Of a stretch of DNA of 64,000 nucleotides, positions 7,288 through 16,176 are shown in pieces. Position 1 is the first letter of the stretch. Every line of letters starts with the position of its first letter. The DNA comes from Streptomyces sp. TRM68367 (GTDB taxonomy: Bacteria; Actinomycetota; Actinomycetes; Streptomycetales; Streptomycetaceae). The notes beneath the pieces are model-generated. The model saw only the letters and a program-made list of their open reading frames with translations, searched no databases and had not been told where the DNA came from. The stretch lies in contig NZ_JACTVI010000033.1 of the NCBI RefSeq assembly GCF_014495685.1, positions 1-64,000 of the forward strand, written 5' to 3'. A program made the translations under genes and the position numbers.

Positions 7288-9798
7288 ATGGACCCGAACC
7301 ACCGGGGACCCGAGGAGCACGGCCAGGACGGCGGCGGCCAGACGCCGCGCCAGCGCCCGCCAAGGGACTCCCTCACACCCGACTTCGCGCAGCACGCGCC
7401 CGCACTCGCCCGCACGGTGCAGCTCGTCGCCGGCGACTTCCTGCTGACCGTCAACCCGGTCGACGGCAGCGAGATCGAGGCCTGCCCACCGGCCGAGCGG
7501 CCCGGCCGCCCCGCGAAGCTCACCACGGCCGAACGCGCCGGGACCGACCGCGCGGCCCGCCCGCCCGTCCCGCCGGGACCGGCGCAGCCCACGCTGCCGC
7601 TGCTGGCCCGCCAGGACGAGCGGGAGCGGCTGGTGCGGCTGCTCGCCCGGGGCCGCTCCGTGCGCCTGACCGGCCCCGCCGGCGCGGGCCGCACGCGCCT
7701 GCTCGACATCGTCGCCGAGGACTGCGTGGACCTCGCCCCCGACGGCGTGGTCCGCCTCAGCGGCTTCCACGGCACCGCCGACGACGCGCTGTACGACCTC
7801 TTCTACGCCGTCCACAACGCGCCCCTGCACCGGCCCGCACGGGACGAACTGCTCGGCAGCCTGCGGGAGATCGGCGCGGTCGTCGTCCTCGACGACGTCG
7901 AGTTCGGCGGCGCCGGCCTCGACGAGTTGCTGGCGGCCACCCCCGAGTGCGCCTTCCTGATCGGCGCGAGCCCAGAGACCCCCGCCCCGTCCGCGGACGC
8001 GGCCGTGGAGGAGGTCTTCCTCGGCGGCATCGACCAGGCGGCCGGCCGTGAACTGCTGGAGCAGGCCGTCGGCCGGGTCCTCACCGAGGACGAGGCCAAC
8101 TGGGCCGGTGACCTGTGGTTCGAGTCCGAGGGCCTGCCGCTCAGGTTCGTGCAGGCCGGCGCCCTGCTGCGGCAGCGCGACCGGCTGCGGGCCGGCGCGG
8201 ACGCCGTCGACGAGTTCGGCGTCTTCGAGGACGCCCGCCCGGACGACCCGCCCACCGCCCCGTCCCCGGCCGACGCCGACGGTGAAGAGGTACCTCTGCC
8301 CTCGCTCGGCGAGGCCGCCGCGCCCGCCGCGCTGCTCGCCGCCCGGCTGAGCGCCTCCGCGCGCGCCACGCTGAGCTTCGCCGTCGCCCTCGGCGGCGAG
8401 GTGCCGCACCAGGCACACCTGCCCGCCCTGGTCGGCGACACCCACGCCGACGCCGCGCTCGGCGAGCTGGCCGCGTGCGGCCTGGTCTCCCCGGTCGGCT
8501 CCCGCTACCGGCTCACCGCCGGGGTGCTGACCCAGCTGGAGGCCGCCGGATACGCCGACGACCGCACGGAGCGGGCCCTGACCGCCGCCCAGCACTACGC
8601 CTGGTGGGCCGGGCACCCCTCGGTCACTCCGGAACGTGTGTGCGCCGAGGCGGACGCCGTACTGGCCGCCCTCGCCGTGCTCGTGCCGGACACCACCCCG
8701 CCCGCCGAGGGAGAGTCGGCCACCGCCGTGCAGCTGGCGCGCACGGCGGCGCCCGCGTTCGCCGCCGGACTGCACTGGAGCGCCTGGGAGCGGACGCTGC
8801 GCTCCGGCGCCGAGGCCGCCCGGCTCGCCGGGGACATCGCCGAACAGGCCTACTTCCACCACGAGCTCGGCATCCTCGCGCTGTGCCGCGGCCGGCTCGA
8901 CCAGGCCCGCGCCGAACTGGAGGCCTCCATCGGCCTGCGCGGCTCCCTCGCCGACAAGCGCGGCACCGTCGCGGGGCGCCGTGCCCTGGCCCTCGTGGCC
9001 GACCGTGACGGCACCACGCCGGGCACCGGAGTGGCGGCGCTCGGGCCGACGGCGGGGGAGGAGGTGCCCGACGCGCGGTACGACGAGTCCGCCTCGCCGC
9101 CCGGTGGCGTCCCGGCGCCCTTCCCGCCGCACCAGCCGTCCCCCGTGACCTCCGCGACCGTCGTCGCCCACCGCACCCCGCCCGCGTCCTCGCGCAAGGC
9201 CGGGGGCGGCCTCACGGGCCTGGCCCGGCGCAACCTCGTGGCGGTCGGGGCGGGCGCGCTGCTCGTCGCCGTGCTCGGCACGGTGGTGACGCTGGGCGCC
9301 ACGTCGGACAAGGACCCCGGGCCGCCGTCCGGCCAGGTCGACGTCAACCCCTCGGCGAGCCAGGGCGTGGACGACGGCAGGCTCGGCGCGGACCAGCCGC
9401 CCCAGGACGGCGGCGGGAACGTCGGCGCGGCGACCAGCGAGCCGACCGACCCCGGCCCGGACGGCACGTTCGGCACGTCCGACGACCCGACACCGCCCGC
9501 CAGCAAATCGCCGACCCCGTCGGACGACCCGAGCGGAACCCGGGACCCCGGCGACGACCCCACGTCGCCGCCGAAGCCGCCGACGACCTCCAGGCCGCCG
9601 ACGACGTCGAAGCCGCCCACCACGTCGAAGCCGCCGACGGCGAATCCTCCGACGTCCGAGCCGCCCACGTCACAGCCGCCGACCTCGGAGCCGCCGACGT
9701 CCGACCCGCCGCCCTCGCCGCCCGAGTCCAACACGGCGAGCGGCCCGGCGCCCAGCACCCCGGCGCAGACGAGCAGTTCGGGGGAGCAGGTCATCTGA
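7288..9798 (+). CDS. membrane-anchored AAA/STAND-like NTP-binding protein
   Basis: An 836-residue protein. Residues 1-100 are polar and Pro-rich. A P-loop NTPase domain begins around 105, with GPAGAGRT at 129-136. The usual P-loop Lys is Arg here. VVVLDDVEF near 195-205 looks like Walker B. A helical region that may be winged-helix/TPR-like runs to about 590 (YFHHELGILALCRGRLDQAR). One membrane segment lies at about 648-672 (LVAVGAGALLVAVLGTVV). The tail is a Thr/Ser/Pro-rich stalk with repeated TSKPPT and TSEPPT units. The NTPase is therefore cytoplasmic and the stalk extracellular. A similar protein occurs at this locus in other Streptomyces; its function is unknown. The start ATG has a weak GGGGG site. 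Confidence 0.85.
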   Translation: MDPNHRGPEEHGQDGGGQTPRQRPPRDSLTPDFAQHAPALARTVQLVAGDFLLTVNPVDGSEIEACPPAERPGRPAKLTTAERAGTDRAARPPVPPGPAQPTLPLLARQDERERLVRLLARGRSVRLTGPAGAGRTRLLDIVAEDCVDLAPDGVVRLSGFHGTADDALYDLFYAVHNAPLHRPARDELLGSLREIGAVVVLDDVEFGGAGLDELLAATPECAFLIGASPETPAPSADAAVEEVFLGGIDQAAGRELLEQAVGRVLTEDEANWAGDLWFESEGLPLRFVQAGALLRQRDRLRAGADAVDEFGVFEDARPDDPPTAPSPADADGEEVPLPSLGEAAAPAALLAARLSASARATLSFAVALGGEVPHQAHLPALVGDTHADAALGELAACGLVSPVGSRYRLTAGVLTQLEAAGYADDRTERALTAAQHYAWWAGHPSVTPERVCAEADAVLAALAVLVPDTTPPAEGESATAVQLARTAAPAFAAGLHWSAWERTLRSGAEAARLAGDIAEQAYFHHELGILALCRGRLDQARAELEASIGLRGSLADKRGTVAGRRALALVADRDGTTPGTGVAALGPTAGEEVPDARYDESASPPGGVPAPFPPHQPSPVTSATVVAHRTPPASSRKAGGGLTGLARRNLVAVGAGALLVAVLGTVVTLGATSDKDPGPPSGQVDVNPSASQGVDDGRLGADQPPQDGGGNVGAATSEPTDPGPDGTFGTSDDPTPPASKSPTPSDDPSGTRDPGDDPTSPPKPPTTSRPPTTSKPPTTSKPPTANPPTSEPPTSQPPTSEPPTSDPPPSPPESNTASGPAPSTPAQTSSSGEQVI

Positions 9799-9814
9799 GG
9801 GTGCGTCCATGACG

Positions 9815-9847
9815 GAGGGCCGGATCTCCCGTGCGGACCCGGCCCTC
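9815..9847. terminator. bidirectional terminator between the NTPase gene and nucS
   Basis: GAGGGCCGG at 9815-9823 pairs perfectly with CCGGCCCTC at 9839-9847, between two convergent genes. Confidence 0.8.
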
Positions 9848-9875
9848 TCGACGGTCGTATGGATGGCCTTGGCGT

Positions 9876-10547
9876 TCAGAACAGCCGCAGCATGTCGTCC
9901 TCGATGCCGCGCAGGGCGTCGTAGTCCAGGACGTGGCAGCCGATGCCGCGGTCGGTGGCGAGGACCCGGGCCTGGGGCTTGATCTCCTGGGCGGCGAAGA
10001 TGCCGCGGACCGGGGCGAGATGGGGGTCGCGGTTCAGCAGCTCCAGGTAGCGGGTGAGCTGCTCCACGCCGTCGATCTCGCCGCGCCGCTTGATCTCGAC
10101 CGCGACCGTCTGCCCCTCGGCGTCCCGGCACAGGATGTCGACCGGGCCGATGGCCGTCATGTACTCGCGGCGGATGAGCGTGTAGCCCTCGCCGAGCGTG
10201 TCGATGCGGTCGGCGAGCAGTTCCTGCAGGTGTGCTTCCACGCCGTCCTTGATCAGGCCGGGATCCACGCCCAGTTCGTGCGAGGAGTCGTGCAGCACCT
10301 CCTCCATCGTGATGATGAGCTTCTCGCCCGCCTTGTTGACGACGGTCCAGACGCCGTCTTCCGCACCGGTGCCCTCCTTCAGCGTGCAGGGCGGCGACAT
10401 CCAGTTCAGGGGCTTGTAGGCCCGGTCGTCGGCGTGTATCGAGACGCTGCCGTCCGCCTTCACCAGGATCAGGCGCGGGGCCGAGGGGAGATGGGCGGTG
10501 AGCCGCCCGGCGTAGTCGACGGAGCAGCGGGCAATGACGAGACGCAT
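9876..10547 (-). CDS. nucS: mismatch-specific endonuclease NucS
   Basis: A 223-residue NucS/EndoMS, the actinobacterial non-canonical mismatch-repair nuclease, which cuts both strands at mismatches and works with the sliding clamp. The N-terminal DNA-binding domain includes RCSVDYAGRLTAHLPSAPRL and PLNWMSPPCTLKEG. The C-terminal RecB-like nuclease core has GPVDILCRDAEG and VAVEIKRRGEID, with the D-E-x-K catalytic pattern. The extreme C-terminus, DDMLRLF, is a beta-clamp-binding-like tail. I start at ATG 10547 because MRLVIARC is the conserved family start; a TTG nine bases upstream is less likely. The gene is complete and convergent with the NTPase gene. Confidence 0.95.
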   Translation of the reverse strand: MRLVIARCSVDYAGRLTAHLPSAPRLILVKADGSVSIHADDRAYKPLNWMSPPCTLKEGTGAEDGVWTVVNKAGEKLIITMEEVLHDSSHELGVDPGLIKDGVEAHLQELLADRIDTLGEGYTLIRREYMTAIGPVDILCRDAEGQTVAVEIKRRGEIDGVEQLTRYLELLNRDPHLAPVRGIFAAQEIKPQARVLATDRGIGCHVLDYDALRGIEDDMLRLF

Positions 10548-10580
10548 GGTCGGCAACGCTACTCGACGCCCGCCGCTTCT

Positions 10581-10657
10581 CGCGATTCGCCCTCCCGTCT
10601 CCCACCACCGCCCTCAACGCACAACCTGCGGTCCGCCCCTTCGACTGTGGACCGCCC
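10581..10657 (-). repeat. conserved ~70-bp element, copy 2, in the nucS upstream region
   Basis: This is the minus-strand match of the element at 7014-7085. It ends 34 bases ahead of the nucS start, so it is likely in the promoter or leader of nucS. The gap 10548-10864 between nucS and the divergent small gene holds this element and presumably both promoters; nothing else is recognised there. Confidence 0.6.
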
Positions 10658-10864
10658 TTTTCTCCCAGTACTCACCTGTTCGGTATTGGCCGATTGTGTT
10701 CCCAAGGGGAGCGCCCTAAACCGGCAATTTCCTGGTGCGGTCACCGTCCGTTGCCTACGGTATGGAACGGGAGGTCGCGAGTTGTGTACGCAGCGTGTTC
10801 TGTATCGCGAACTCCCTTACCTGTCCGGCAACCCCTGCTCTTCGGGGGTGCGAGAGGAGAACCC

Positions 10865-11257
10865 ATGTCGCTCGACGTCTCACCGGCCCTACTCGAACAG
10901 GCCGAGCGAGGCGAGGTCGACGAAGCTGAATTCGTCGACTGCGTCCGGACCTCCCTGCCCTATGCGTGGGAGATGATCAGCTCCCTGGTGGCCCAGCTGA
11001 AGGTGGACGGCGGCCAGTTCGCCGACAACCAGACGCCCCCGCCGGACGAGCAGGCGCGCGGTCAGCTGCTGCGTGCGCTCGCGAGTGACGCGATACGCGG
11101 CGCGCTGCAACGGCACTTCGGTGTGCGGCTGGCCTTCCAGAACTGCCACCGGGTGGCGGTGTTCCCGTTGGACTCCTCGGTCGACGAGACGCTGACCCGT
11201 TTCACCTCGGTCCGCAGCCAGTTGCTGAACCAGTCGCCGGAGTTTCGGGACTGCTGA
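10865..11257 (+). CDS. SCO5389-family conserved protein
   Basis: A 130-residue, acidic, Cys-poor conserved streptomycete protein (MSLDVSPALLEQAERGEVDE, CVRTSLPYAWEMISSLVAQL). It matches my memory of the family named after SCO5389, found next to nucS in Streptomyces. ATG 10865 follows AGGAGA. There is no known motif. The end (ETLTRFTSVRSQLLNQSPEF) is helical and the protein is probably cytoplasmic. Its constant position beside nucS suggests a link only by neighbourhood. Confidence 0.8.
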   Translation: MSLDVSPALLEQAERGEVDEAEFVDCVRTSLPYAWEMISSLVAQLKVDGGQFADNQTPPPDEQARGQLLRALASDAIRGALQRHFGVRLAFQNCHRVAVFPLDSSVDETLTRFTSVRSQLLNQSPEFRDC

Positions 11258-11272
11258 CGCACAGCGCCGTTT

Positions 11273-11321
11273 GCTTGCCGTCCCGTACGCGGGAGGTGCG
11301 TCACGTACCGGGGCGGCAAGC
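11273..11321. terminator. strong hairpin between convergent genes
   Basis: GCTTGCCGTCCCG with TACG pairs with CGTACCGGGGCGGCAAGC, leaving one mismatch and one bulge. It serves the SCO5389-family gene and the LLM oxidoreductase gene. Confidence 0.75.
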
Positions 11322-11385
11322 TCCCTGCGCAATCCCGGCGGCCACCGCCGTCATCGCCCCTAGGGCCCTTCTGACGGATCTGGCT

Positions 11386-12414
11386 TCACCGCAGTTGGGA
11401 CAGCACCTCGGCCCCGAGCCGCCGTACGTTCTCCTCGGTGGCCGCCAGGTCGCCGGATCCCTCGACCAGCAGGGCGAAGCGGGAGATGCCGGTCCGCTCG
11501 CTGGTCGCCGCGAGCCGGTCGGCGCACAGCCGGGGCGTGCCCACCGGGTGCAGCCCGCAGAGCAGTTCGGTGTAGGCCAGCGGGTCGCGCATCTGACGCG
11601 TCCGGCCGTCCACCGTGACATGCGCCTCCAGGCCTTGCTTCAGCCAGCCCGGCATCGCCTTCAGCACCGTCTCCACCGCGTCCGTGCGCCGGTCGGCGAT
11701 CTGGCAGACGCCCGCCGAGACATGGGACGCGGCACGGATCTCGTCCGCCGGCCGCCCCGCCGCGCGCGCGTACTGCCCCCACAGGGCGACCATCTCGGCC
11801 TTCTCCTCGTCCCCGACGTGCATCCCGAGCAGCATCGGCAGCCCGCGCTCGGCGGCCAGCCGCACGCTCGCCGGGGAGGTGCACGCGAGGACGACCTCGG
11901 GCCCCGCGGTGTCCGTGAGGGACTCCGACGGCCGGGGTACGACGGGGACTTCGCGGAACCGGAAGCGGTCGCCGGAGGCGGCGACGGCCGGTTCGCGCAG
12001 CCAGCGCACCAGCAGATCGAGTGATTCCGGGAAGTGTTTCTCGTAGGCGTCGAGGCCCGTGCCGAACACCTCGAGGTCGACCCACGGGCCGCCGCGGCCC
12101 ACGCCCAGCGTGAGGCGCCCGCCACTCGTCAGATGCAGCAGCGCGGCCTGCTCGCCGAGCGTCACGGGGTGGGTGGTGGGCAGCACGCTGACCGCCGTGC
12201 CGACGCGGATCCGGCGGGTGCGGCCGAGCAGTAAGGCGGCCAGGGTGACCGCGGACGGGCAGGTGCCGTACGGCACGAAATGGTGCTCGGCCAGCCAGAC
12301 CGTGTCGAGCCCCGCCTCCTCCGCGACCTCGGCGGAGCGGACCGCGCGGTGCAGCGCCTCCCCCTCGCCCTGCCCGGGGAACTGGGCCCCCAACACGAAA
12401 CTTCCAACGCGCAT
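11386..12414 (-). CDS. luciferase-like (LLM) flavin-dependent oxidoreductase
   Basis: A 342-residue protein of the bacterial luciferase superfamily. It starts MRVGSFVLGAQFPGQ and has the family's VWLAEHHFVPYGTCPSAVTL and LPTTHPVTLGEQAALLHLTS segments, which line the flavin pocket of the TIM barrel. It probably uses FMNH2 or F420; substrate unknown. ATG 12414 follows GGAAAGC, and the longer frame to 12462 lacks an RBS. It is divergent from the small zinc-binding-like gene at 12657. It is complete. Confidence 0.9.
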   Translation of the reverse strand: MRVGSFVLGAQFPGQGEGEALHRAVRSAEVAEEAGLDTVWLAEHHFVPYGTCPSAVTLAALLLGRTRRIRVGTAVSVLPTTHPVTLGEQAALLHLTSGGRLTLGVGRGGPWVDLEVFGTGLDAYEKHFPESLDLLVRWLREPAVAASGDRFRFREVPVVPRPSESLTDTAGPEVVLACTSPASVRLAAERGLPMLLGMHVGDEEKAEMVALWGQYARAAGRPADEIRAASHVSAGVCQIADRRTDAVETVLKAMPGWLKQGLEAHVTVDGRTRQMRDPLAYTELLCGLHPVGTPRLCADRLAATSERTGISRFALLVEGSGDLAATEENVRRLGAEVLSQLR

Positions 12415-12656
12415 TGCTTTCCTGCTTCCTTGGCCCCGACACGGAGCTCCCCCACAGGGCATAACCGCCTGACACGTGCCGAGGACACGGTCGGCGGGGA
12501 GATTTGCCGATTGTCTGCAGAATGCGGGTCTCCGGAGAGAGATCCGTGCTGCCCTGGAGAGGGACTTGCGGTGATTGGTGCCGTACGCATACCCCTGTCC
12601 GCGCCGCGTACGCTGGACGTGGCCTGTGCTTCCTGTATACCCCTGTGAGGTGTCCT

Positions 12657-12998
12657 GTGTCCCCGCGTCGCAATCGACCCAAGGGCCTCAAAGGAGCCCT
12701 CTCGTCCGGCCGGAGCGCCGAGGACGACCGTCCCGGCCGTTACGGCGGCTGGCAGTCCACGGAGAGCTGGCAGGGCGAGGAGTGGAGCGTGCGGCACGTG
12801 GCGGGCGCGAGCGCGCAGGGCAAGTCGTACCGCTGCCCCGGCTGCGAGCAGCTGATCCCGGACGGGGTCCCGCACGTGGTGGCCTGGCCCGAGTACGCGG
12901 GCGTCGACGACCGGCGCCACTGGCACAAGGCATGCTGGAACGCGCGGGACCGCCGCACCACGCCGGTGCAGCGGTCCCGTAACGCCCCGAGGTTCTGA
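12657..12998 (+). CDS. small conserved protein with a Cys/His metal-binding patch
   Basis: A 113-residue protein. After a basic N-terminus (SPRRNRPKGLKGALSS) it has YRCPGCEQLIPDGVPH and then HWHKACWNARDRR: a CxxC plus a later HxHxxC arrangement that would bind one zinc ion. It resembles a widespread actinobacterial family often mislabelled ATP/GTP-binding. GTG 12657 follows GAGG. Its function is unknown; the zinc patch could bind nucleic acid. Confidence 0.75.
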   Translation: MSPRRNRPKGLKGALSSGRSAEDDRPGRYGGWQSTESWQGEEWSVRHVAGASAQGKSYRCPGCEQLIPDGVPHVVAWPEYAGVDDRRHWHKACWNARDRRTTPVQRSRNAPRF

Positions 12999-13005
12999 CG
13001 GCCCC

Positions 13006-13917
13006 CTACACGTCCCGCTTCTCCAGCAGCGCGAAGGCGCCGGCGAAGGCAACGGCCGTCACGCCGAGGATGATCCACAGCGGGTCCCAGCCGGACGGGC
13101 CGGACCGGGTGAGGGAGTTGGCGTAGAAGACGCTGAGCTGGTTCGGGATGGAGTACTCGAACAGGGCCTGGCGCACGTCCTCCAGCGACGCCGAGAACAT
13201 GAACAGCGCCAACACCAGCGGGGCGAGCAGGGCGCCGATCATGATGGTGATGGCGCCCGCCGAGTGCCGGATCATCGAGCCGACGGCGAGCGAGAGCAGG
13301 CCGAGCAGCGCGACGTAGAGGGCGATGCCGACGGTGCCCTTCAGCCATTCGCCGCCGCTGGGCTGCGCGACGCCGTTGCCCTCCAGCATGACCACGTGCA
13401 GGATGCCGACGACGGACGCGGAGACCAGCGTCACCACGAACGCCACCAGGAAGAACACCACGGCCTTCGCCGCGAGGACCCGAGCGCGGGAGGGGCACGC
13501 GACCATCGTGGTGCGGATCATGCCGGTGCCGTACTCCGAGGCCGTGGTCAGCACGCCCAGCGTGATGATGCACATGCTGCCCAGCAGCAGCCCGAAGAAG
13601 CCCATCGACAGCGCGTTCTCGCCGGACAGGTCCGCGTCGGAGGCTGCCACCACCGCGCCGGTGAGCAGGCCGACGCCGATGACCAGCAGGAGGAACACGC
13701 CCAGCGTCCATATCGTCGAGCGCACCGACTTGATCTTCGTCCACTCGGAGGCCAGGGCGTGCCCGAGGTGCGTGCGCACCACCGGGATCGGCGAGGTGTA
13801 GGTGGGATACGGCGATCCGGAGGCGGGGTGCGGCGAGCCGGAGGCGGGATACGCAGCTGTGGCCGCCTGCTGCCGGTCGGGCGCGGCCTGCGGCATCGGG
13901 GGCTGGGGCGTGCTCAT
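13006..13917 (-). CDS. ABC-2 type permease (system 1)
   Basis: A 303-residue membrane protein with a Pro/Ser/Tyr-rich cytoplasmic N-terminus (about 50 residues), then SEWTKIKSVRSTIWTLGVFL, the usual start of this permease family, and six hydrophobic segments. It ends ALLEKRDV. Its start ATG overlaps the stop of the upstream ATPase gene in an ATGA, so the pair is coupled. It pairs with the ATPase to export an unknown substrate or to act in envelope stress. The sequence is clearly paralogous to the permease at 15404 (SEWTKIRSVASTVWTL, LLEKRDA). Confidence 0.9.
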   Translation of the reverse strand: MSTPQPPMPQAAPDRQQAATAAYPASGSPHPASGSPYPTYTSPIPVVRTHLGHALASEWTKIKSVRSTIWTLGVFLLLVIGVGLLTGAVVAASDADLSGENALSMGFFGLLLGSMCIITLGVLTTASEYGTGMIRTTMVACPSRARVLAAKAVVFFLVAFVVTLVSASVVGILHVVMLEGNGVAQPSGGEWLKGTVGIALYVALLGLLSLAVGSMIRHSAGAITIMIGALLAPLVLALFMFSASLEDVRQALFEYSIPNQLSVFYANSLTRSGPSGWDPLWIILGVTAVAFAGAFALLEKRDV

Positions 13918-15281
13918 CGGGCGTCCTCGGGCTTGGTCGGGGCGGCGGAGGCGGTCGGGGCCGGGGCGGCGGGCTGCGCGGGAGCAGCCTGCGGGGGCTG
14001 CGGCGGCGCGGACGGCTGGGCCGGGGGCCCGCTCTGCGGTGCCGGATGCGCCCGCGGCGCGGGCTGCGCGTACGGGTTGGGCGCACCGGCGCCCGGCATC
14101 CCCGGCACACCGGCGCCCGGCGCACCCTGCGTACCCGCACCCGGCATGCCAGGCGCGCCCGCACCCGGCACCCCCTGCGCGCCCGGAGCCCCGTACGGCC
14201 CTGCGGCCGGCTGAGCGCCCGGCAGGCCCTGGTGCGGGGCGAGGGGCGCGTCACCCTGCTGGGGCGGCGGCGGGGCGTACCAGTCGGGCTGGCCCTGGCC
14301 GGGGACCGGCATCGGCGGCTGGGCGCCCGGCGGCAGCGGCTGCTGGAGGCCGGACTTCTGGTCGTCGGTCGAGCGGTAGTCGACGACGCCCTGTGTCATC
14401 CGCATGTACGCCTCCTCCAGCGAGGCCTGATGCGGCGACAGCTCCCACAGCCGTACGCCGGTGTCGTGCGCGATGTCGCTGATGCGGGGCAGCGGCAGCC
14501 CCGTCACCCGCAGCGCGCCGTCCTGCTCGGGCAGCACGTGCCCGCCCGCCTCGGTGAGCGAGACGGTCAGCTTCTCGCGCAGCTGCGGCTCGGTGTCCGG
14601 CGTACGGACGCGCGCGAAGTCGGCGGAGTTCGCGGAGATGAAGTCCTTGATGCTCATGTCGGCGAGCAACTGCCCGCGCCCGATGACGATCAGGTGGTCG
14701 GCGGTCAGGGCCATCTCGCTCATGAGGTGGCTCGACACGAACACGGTCCGTCCCTCGGCCGCGAGGGATTTCATGAAGTTGCGCACCCAGTGGATGCCCT
14801 CGGGGTCGAGGCCGTTGACCGGCTCGTCGAACAGCAGCACCTGCGGGTCGCCGAGCAGCGCGGCGGCGATGCCGAGCCGCTGTCCCATGCCGAGCGAGAA
14901 GCCCTTGGAGCGCCGCCTGGCCACGTCCTGGAGGCCGACCACGCCGAGCACCTCGTCGACGCGCCGGGCCGGGATGCCGGACAACTGGGCCAGGCTCAGC
15001 AGGTGGTTGCGCGCGCTGCGGCCGCCGTGCACGGCCTTGGCGTCGAGCAGCGCGCCGACCTGGCGGGGCGCGTTGGGCAGCTTGCGGTAGGGATAGCCGC
15101 CGATCGTGACGTGCCCGGCGGTCGGGTTGTCCAGGCCGAGGATCATCCGCATCGTCGTCGACTTGCCCGAGCCGTTGGGCCCGAGGAAGCCGGTGACGGC
15201 GCCGGGCCGCACCTGGAAGGACAGGTTGTGCACAGCGGTCTTGTCGCCGTAGTGCTTGGTCAGGCCAACAGCCTCGATCAT
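13914..15281 (-). CDS. ABC exporter ATPase with long Pro/Gly/Ala tail (system 1)
   Basis: A 455-residue ATPase. Walker A is GPNGSGKST, the signature FSLGMGQRLGIAAALLG, Walker B VLLFDEPVNGLDPEG, with the H-loop in FVSSHLMSEM. The ATPase and its regulatory domain end near residue 310. About 140 extra residues follow, rich in Pro, Gly, Ala and Gln with repeated GAPGMPGAG-type units, which the paralogue at 16177 lacks. I chose ATG 15281, preceded by GGAG, over the GTG nine bases upstream. The tail is probably disordered and cytoplasmic; its role is unknown. Confidence 0.9.
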   Translation of the reverse strand: MIEAVGLTKHYGDKTAVHNLSFQVRPGAVTGFLGPNGSGKSTTMRMILGLDNPTAGHVTIGGYPYRKLPNAPRQVGALLDAKAVHGGRSARNHLLSLAQLSGIPARRVDEVLGVVGLQDVARRRSKGFSLGMGQRLGIAAALLGDPQVLLFDEPVNGLDPEGIHWVRNFMKSLAAEGRTVFVSSHLMSEMALTADHLIVIGRGQLLADMSIKDFISANSADFARVRTPDTEPQLREKLTVSLTEAGGHVLPEQDGALRVTGLPLPRISDIAHDTGVRLWELSPHQASLEEAYMRMTQGVVDYRSTDDQKSGLQQPLPPGAQPPMPVPGQGQPDWYAPPPPQQGDAPLAPHQGLPGAQPAAGPYGAPGAQGVPGAGAPGMPGAGTQGAPGAGVPGMPGAGAPNPYAQPAPRAHPAPQSGPPAQPSAPPQPPQAAPAQPAAPAPTASAAPTKPEDAR

Positions 15282-15378
15282 GCTCCGCACCCATCGAAGG
15301 TTTCTGGACAGCAGGGCGCACGCCCCCCGTAAGAGTTAGGAGGATATCCAGGCGCTGACGGTTCCGCCCAAGGGCGGG

Positions 15379-15396
15379 GCGGGACTTTCGTCCCGC
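15379..15396 (-). terminator. hairpin after ABC system 2
   Basis: GCGGGAC and GTCCCGC form a perfect 7-bp stem with a 4-base loop just downstream of the permease stop. A second small stem (CCGCCC/GGGCGG) lies next to it at 15364-15377. Confidence 0.65.
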
Positions 15397-15403
15397 GGCC
15401 GGG

Positions 15404-16174
15404 CTACGCGTCCCGTTTCTCCAGCAGGACGAAGCCGCCCACCAGCGCCGCGAGCACCCACAGCGCCATGATCCCGAGTCCGCCCCAGGGACCGTACGGC
15501 GTGTCGTCGCCGACCGGGGTGACCACCTGCATGATCTTGCTGCCGGCCTGGTCGGGCAGGAACCGGCCGATCTTCTCCGTCGCGCCGACGTTGCCGAGGA
15601 TGCTGGAGATCAGGAAGAAGAACGGCATCAGGATGCCGAGCGAGAGCATCGGGGAGCGCAGCATCGCGGCGACGCCCATCGAGAACATCGCGATGAGCGC
15701 CATGTAGAGCCCGCCGCCGACGACCGCGCGCAGCACGCCGGTGTCGCCGAGGGACGCCCGGTGCTCGCCGAGCATCGCCTGCCCCAGGAAGAAGGAGGCG
15801 AAGCTGGTGACGAGGCCTACGGCCAGGGCGAGCCCGGAGGCGACCGCGATCTTGCTGAGCAGGAAGGTGCCGCGCTGCGGTACGGCGGCCAGCGAGGTGC
15901 GGATCATGCCGGTGCTGTACTCGTTCGACACGACGAGCACCCCGAACACGATCATCGCGAGCTGTCCGAGGCTCGTGCCGGCGAAGCTGATGAACGTCGG
16001 ATCGAAGTCGGCCCGCTGGCGCGCGTTCATGGTGTCGAACTCGTTCTTCGACAGCGCCGAGATCAGCATGCCGAGGGCGATGGTGACCACCACGGCCAGG
16101 GAGAGCGTCCACACCGTGGACGCCACCGACCGGATCTTGGTCCATTCGGAGCGGATGACCTGGGTCGCCGCCAT
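15404..16174 (-). CDS. ABC-2 type permease (system 2)
   Basis: A 256-residue membrane protein starting MAATQVIRSEWTKIRSVAST, with six predicted hydrophobic segments. It contains the STGMIRTSLAAVPQRG loop that is characteristic of this permease family. It follows its ATPase by only two bases. The same family motif, (Y/S)GTGMIRTT, occurs in the neighbouring system 1 permease. The open frame can be extended far upstream through the ATPase gene but that part is antisense-phase noise. Confidence 0.9.
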   Translation of the reverse strand: MAATQVIRSEWTKIRSVASTVWTLSLAVVVTIALGMLISALSKNEFDTMNARQRADFDPTFISFAGTSLGQLAMIVFGVLVVSNEYSTGMIRTSLAAVPQRGTFLLSKIAVASGLALAVGLVTSFASFFLGQAMLGEHRASLGDTGVLRAVVGGGLYMALIAMFSMGVAAMLRSPMLSLGILMPFFFLISSILGNVGATEKIGRFLPDQAGSKIMQVVTPVGDDTPYGPWGGLGIMALWVLAALVGGFVLLEKRDA

Positions 16175-16176
16175 GC

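Noticed and set aside
5619..7775. 718-codon minus-strand ORF opposite the dehydrogenase and STAS genes
   Set aside because: Mirrors the codon bias of the true genes on the plus strand; no domain and no RBS.
12740..14254. 504-codon minus-strand ORF over the ABC-1 permease
   Set aside because: Out of phase with the clearly conserved permease and ATPase; Arg-rich noise.
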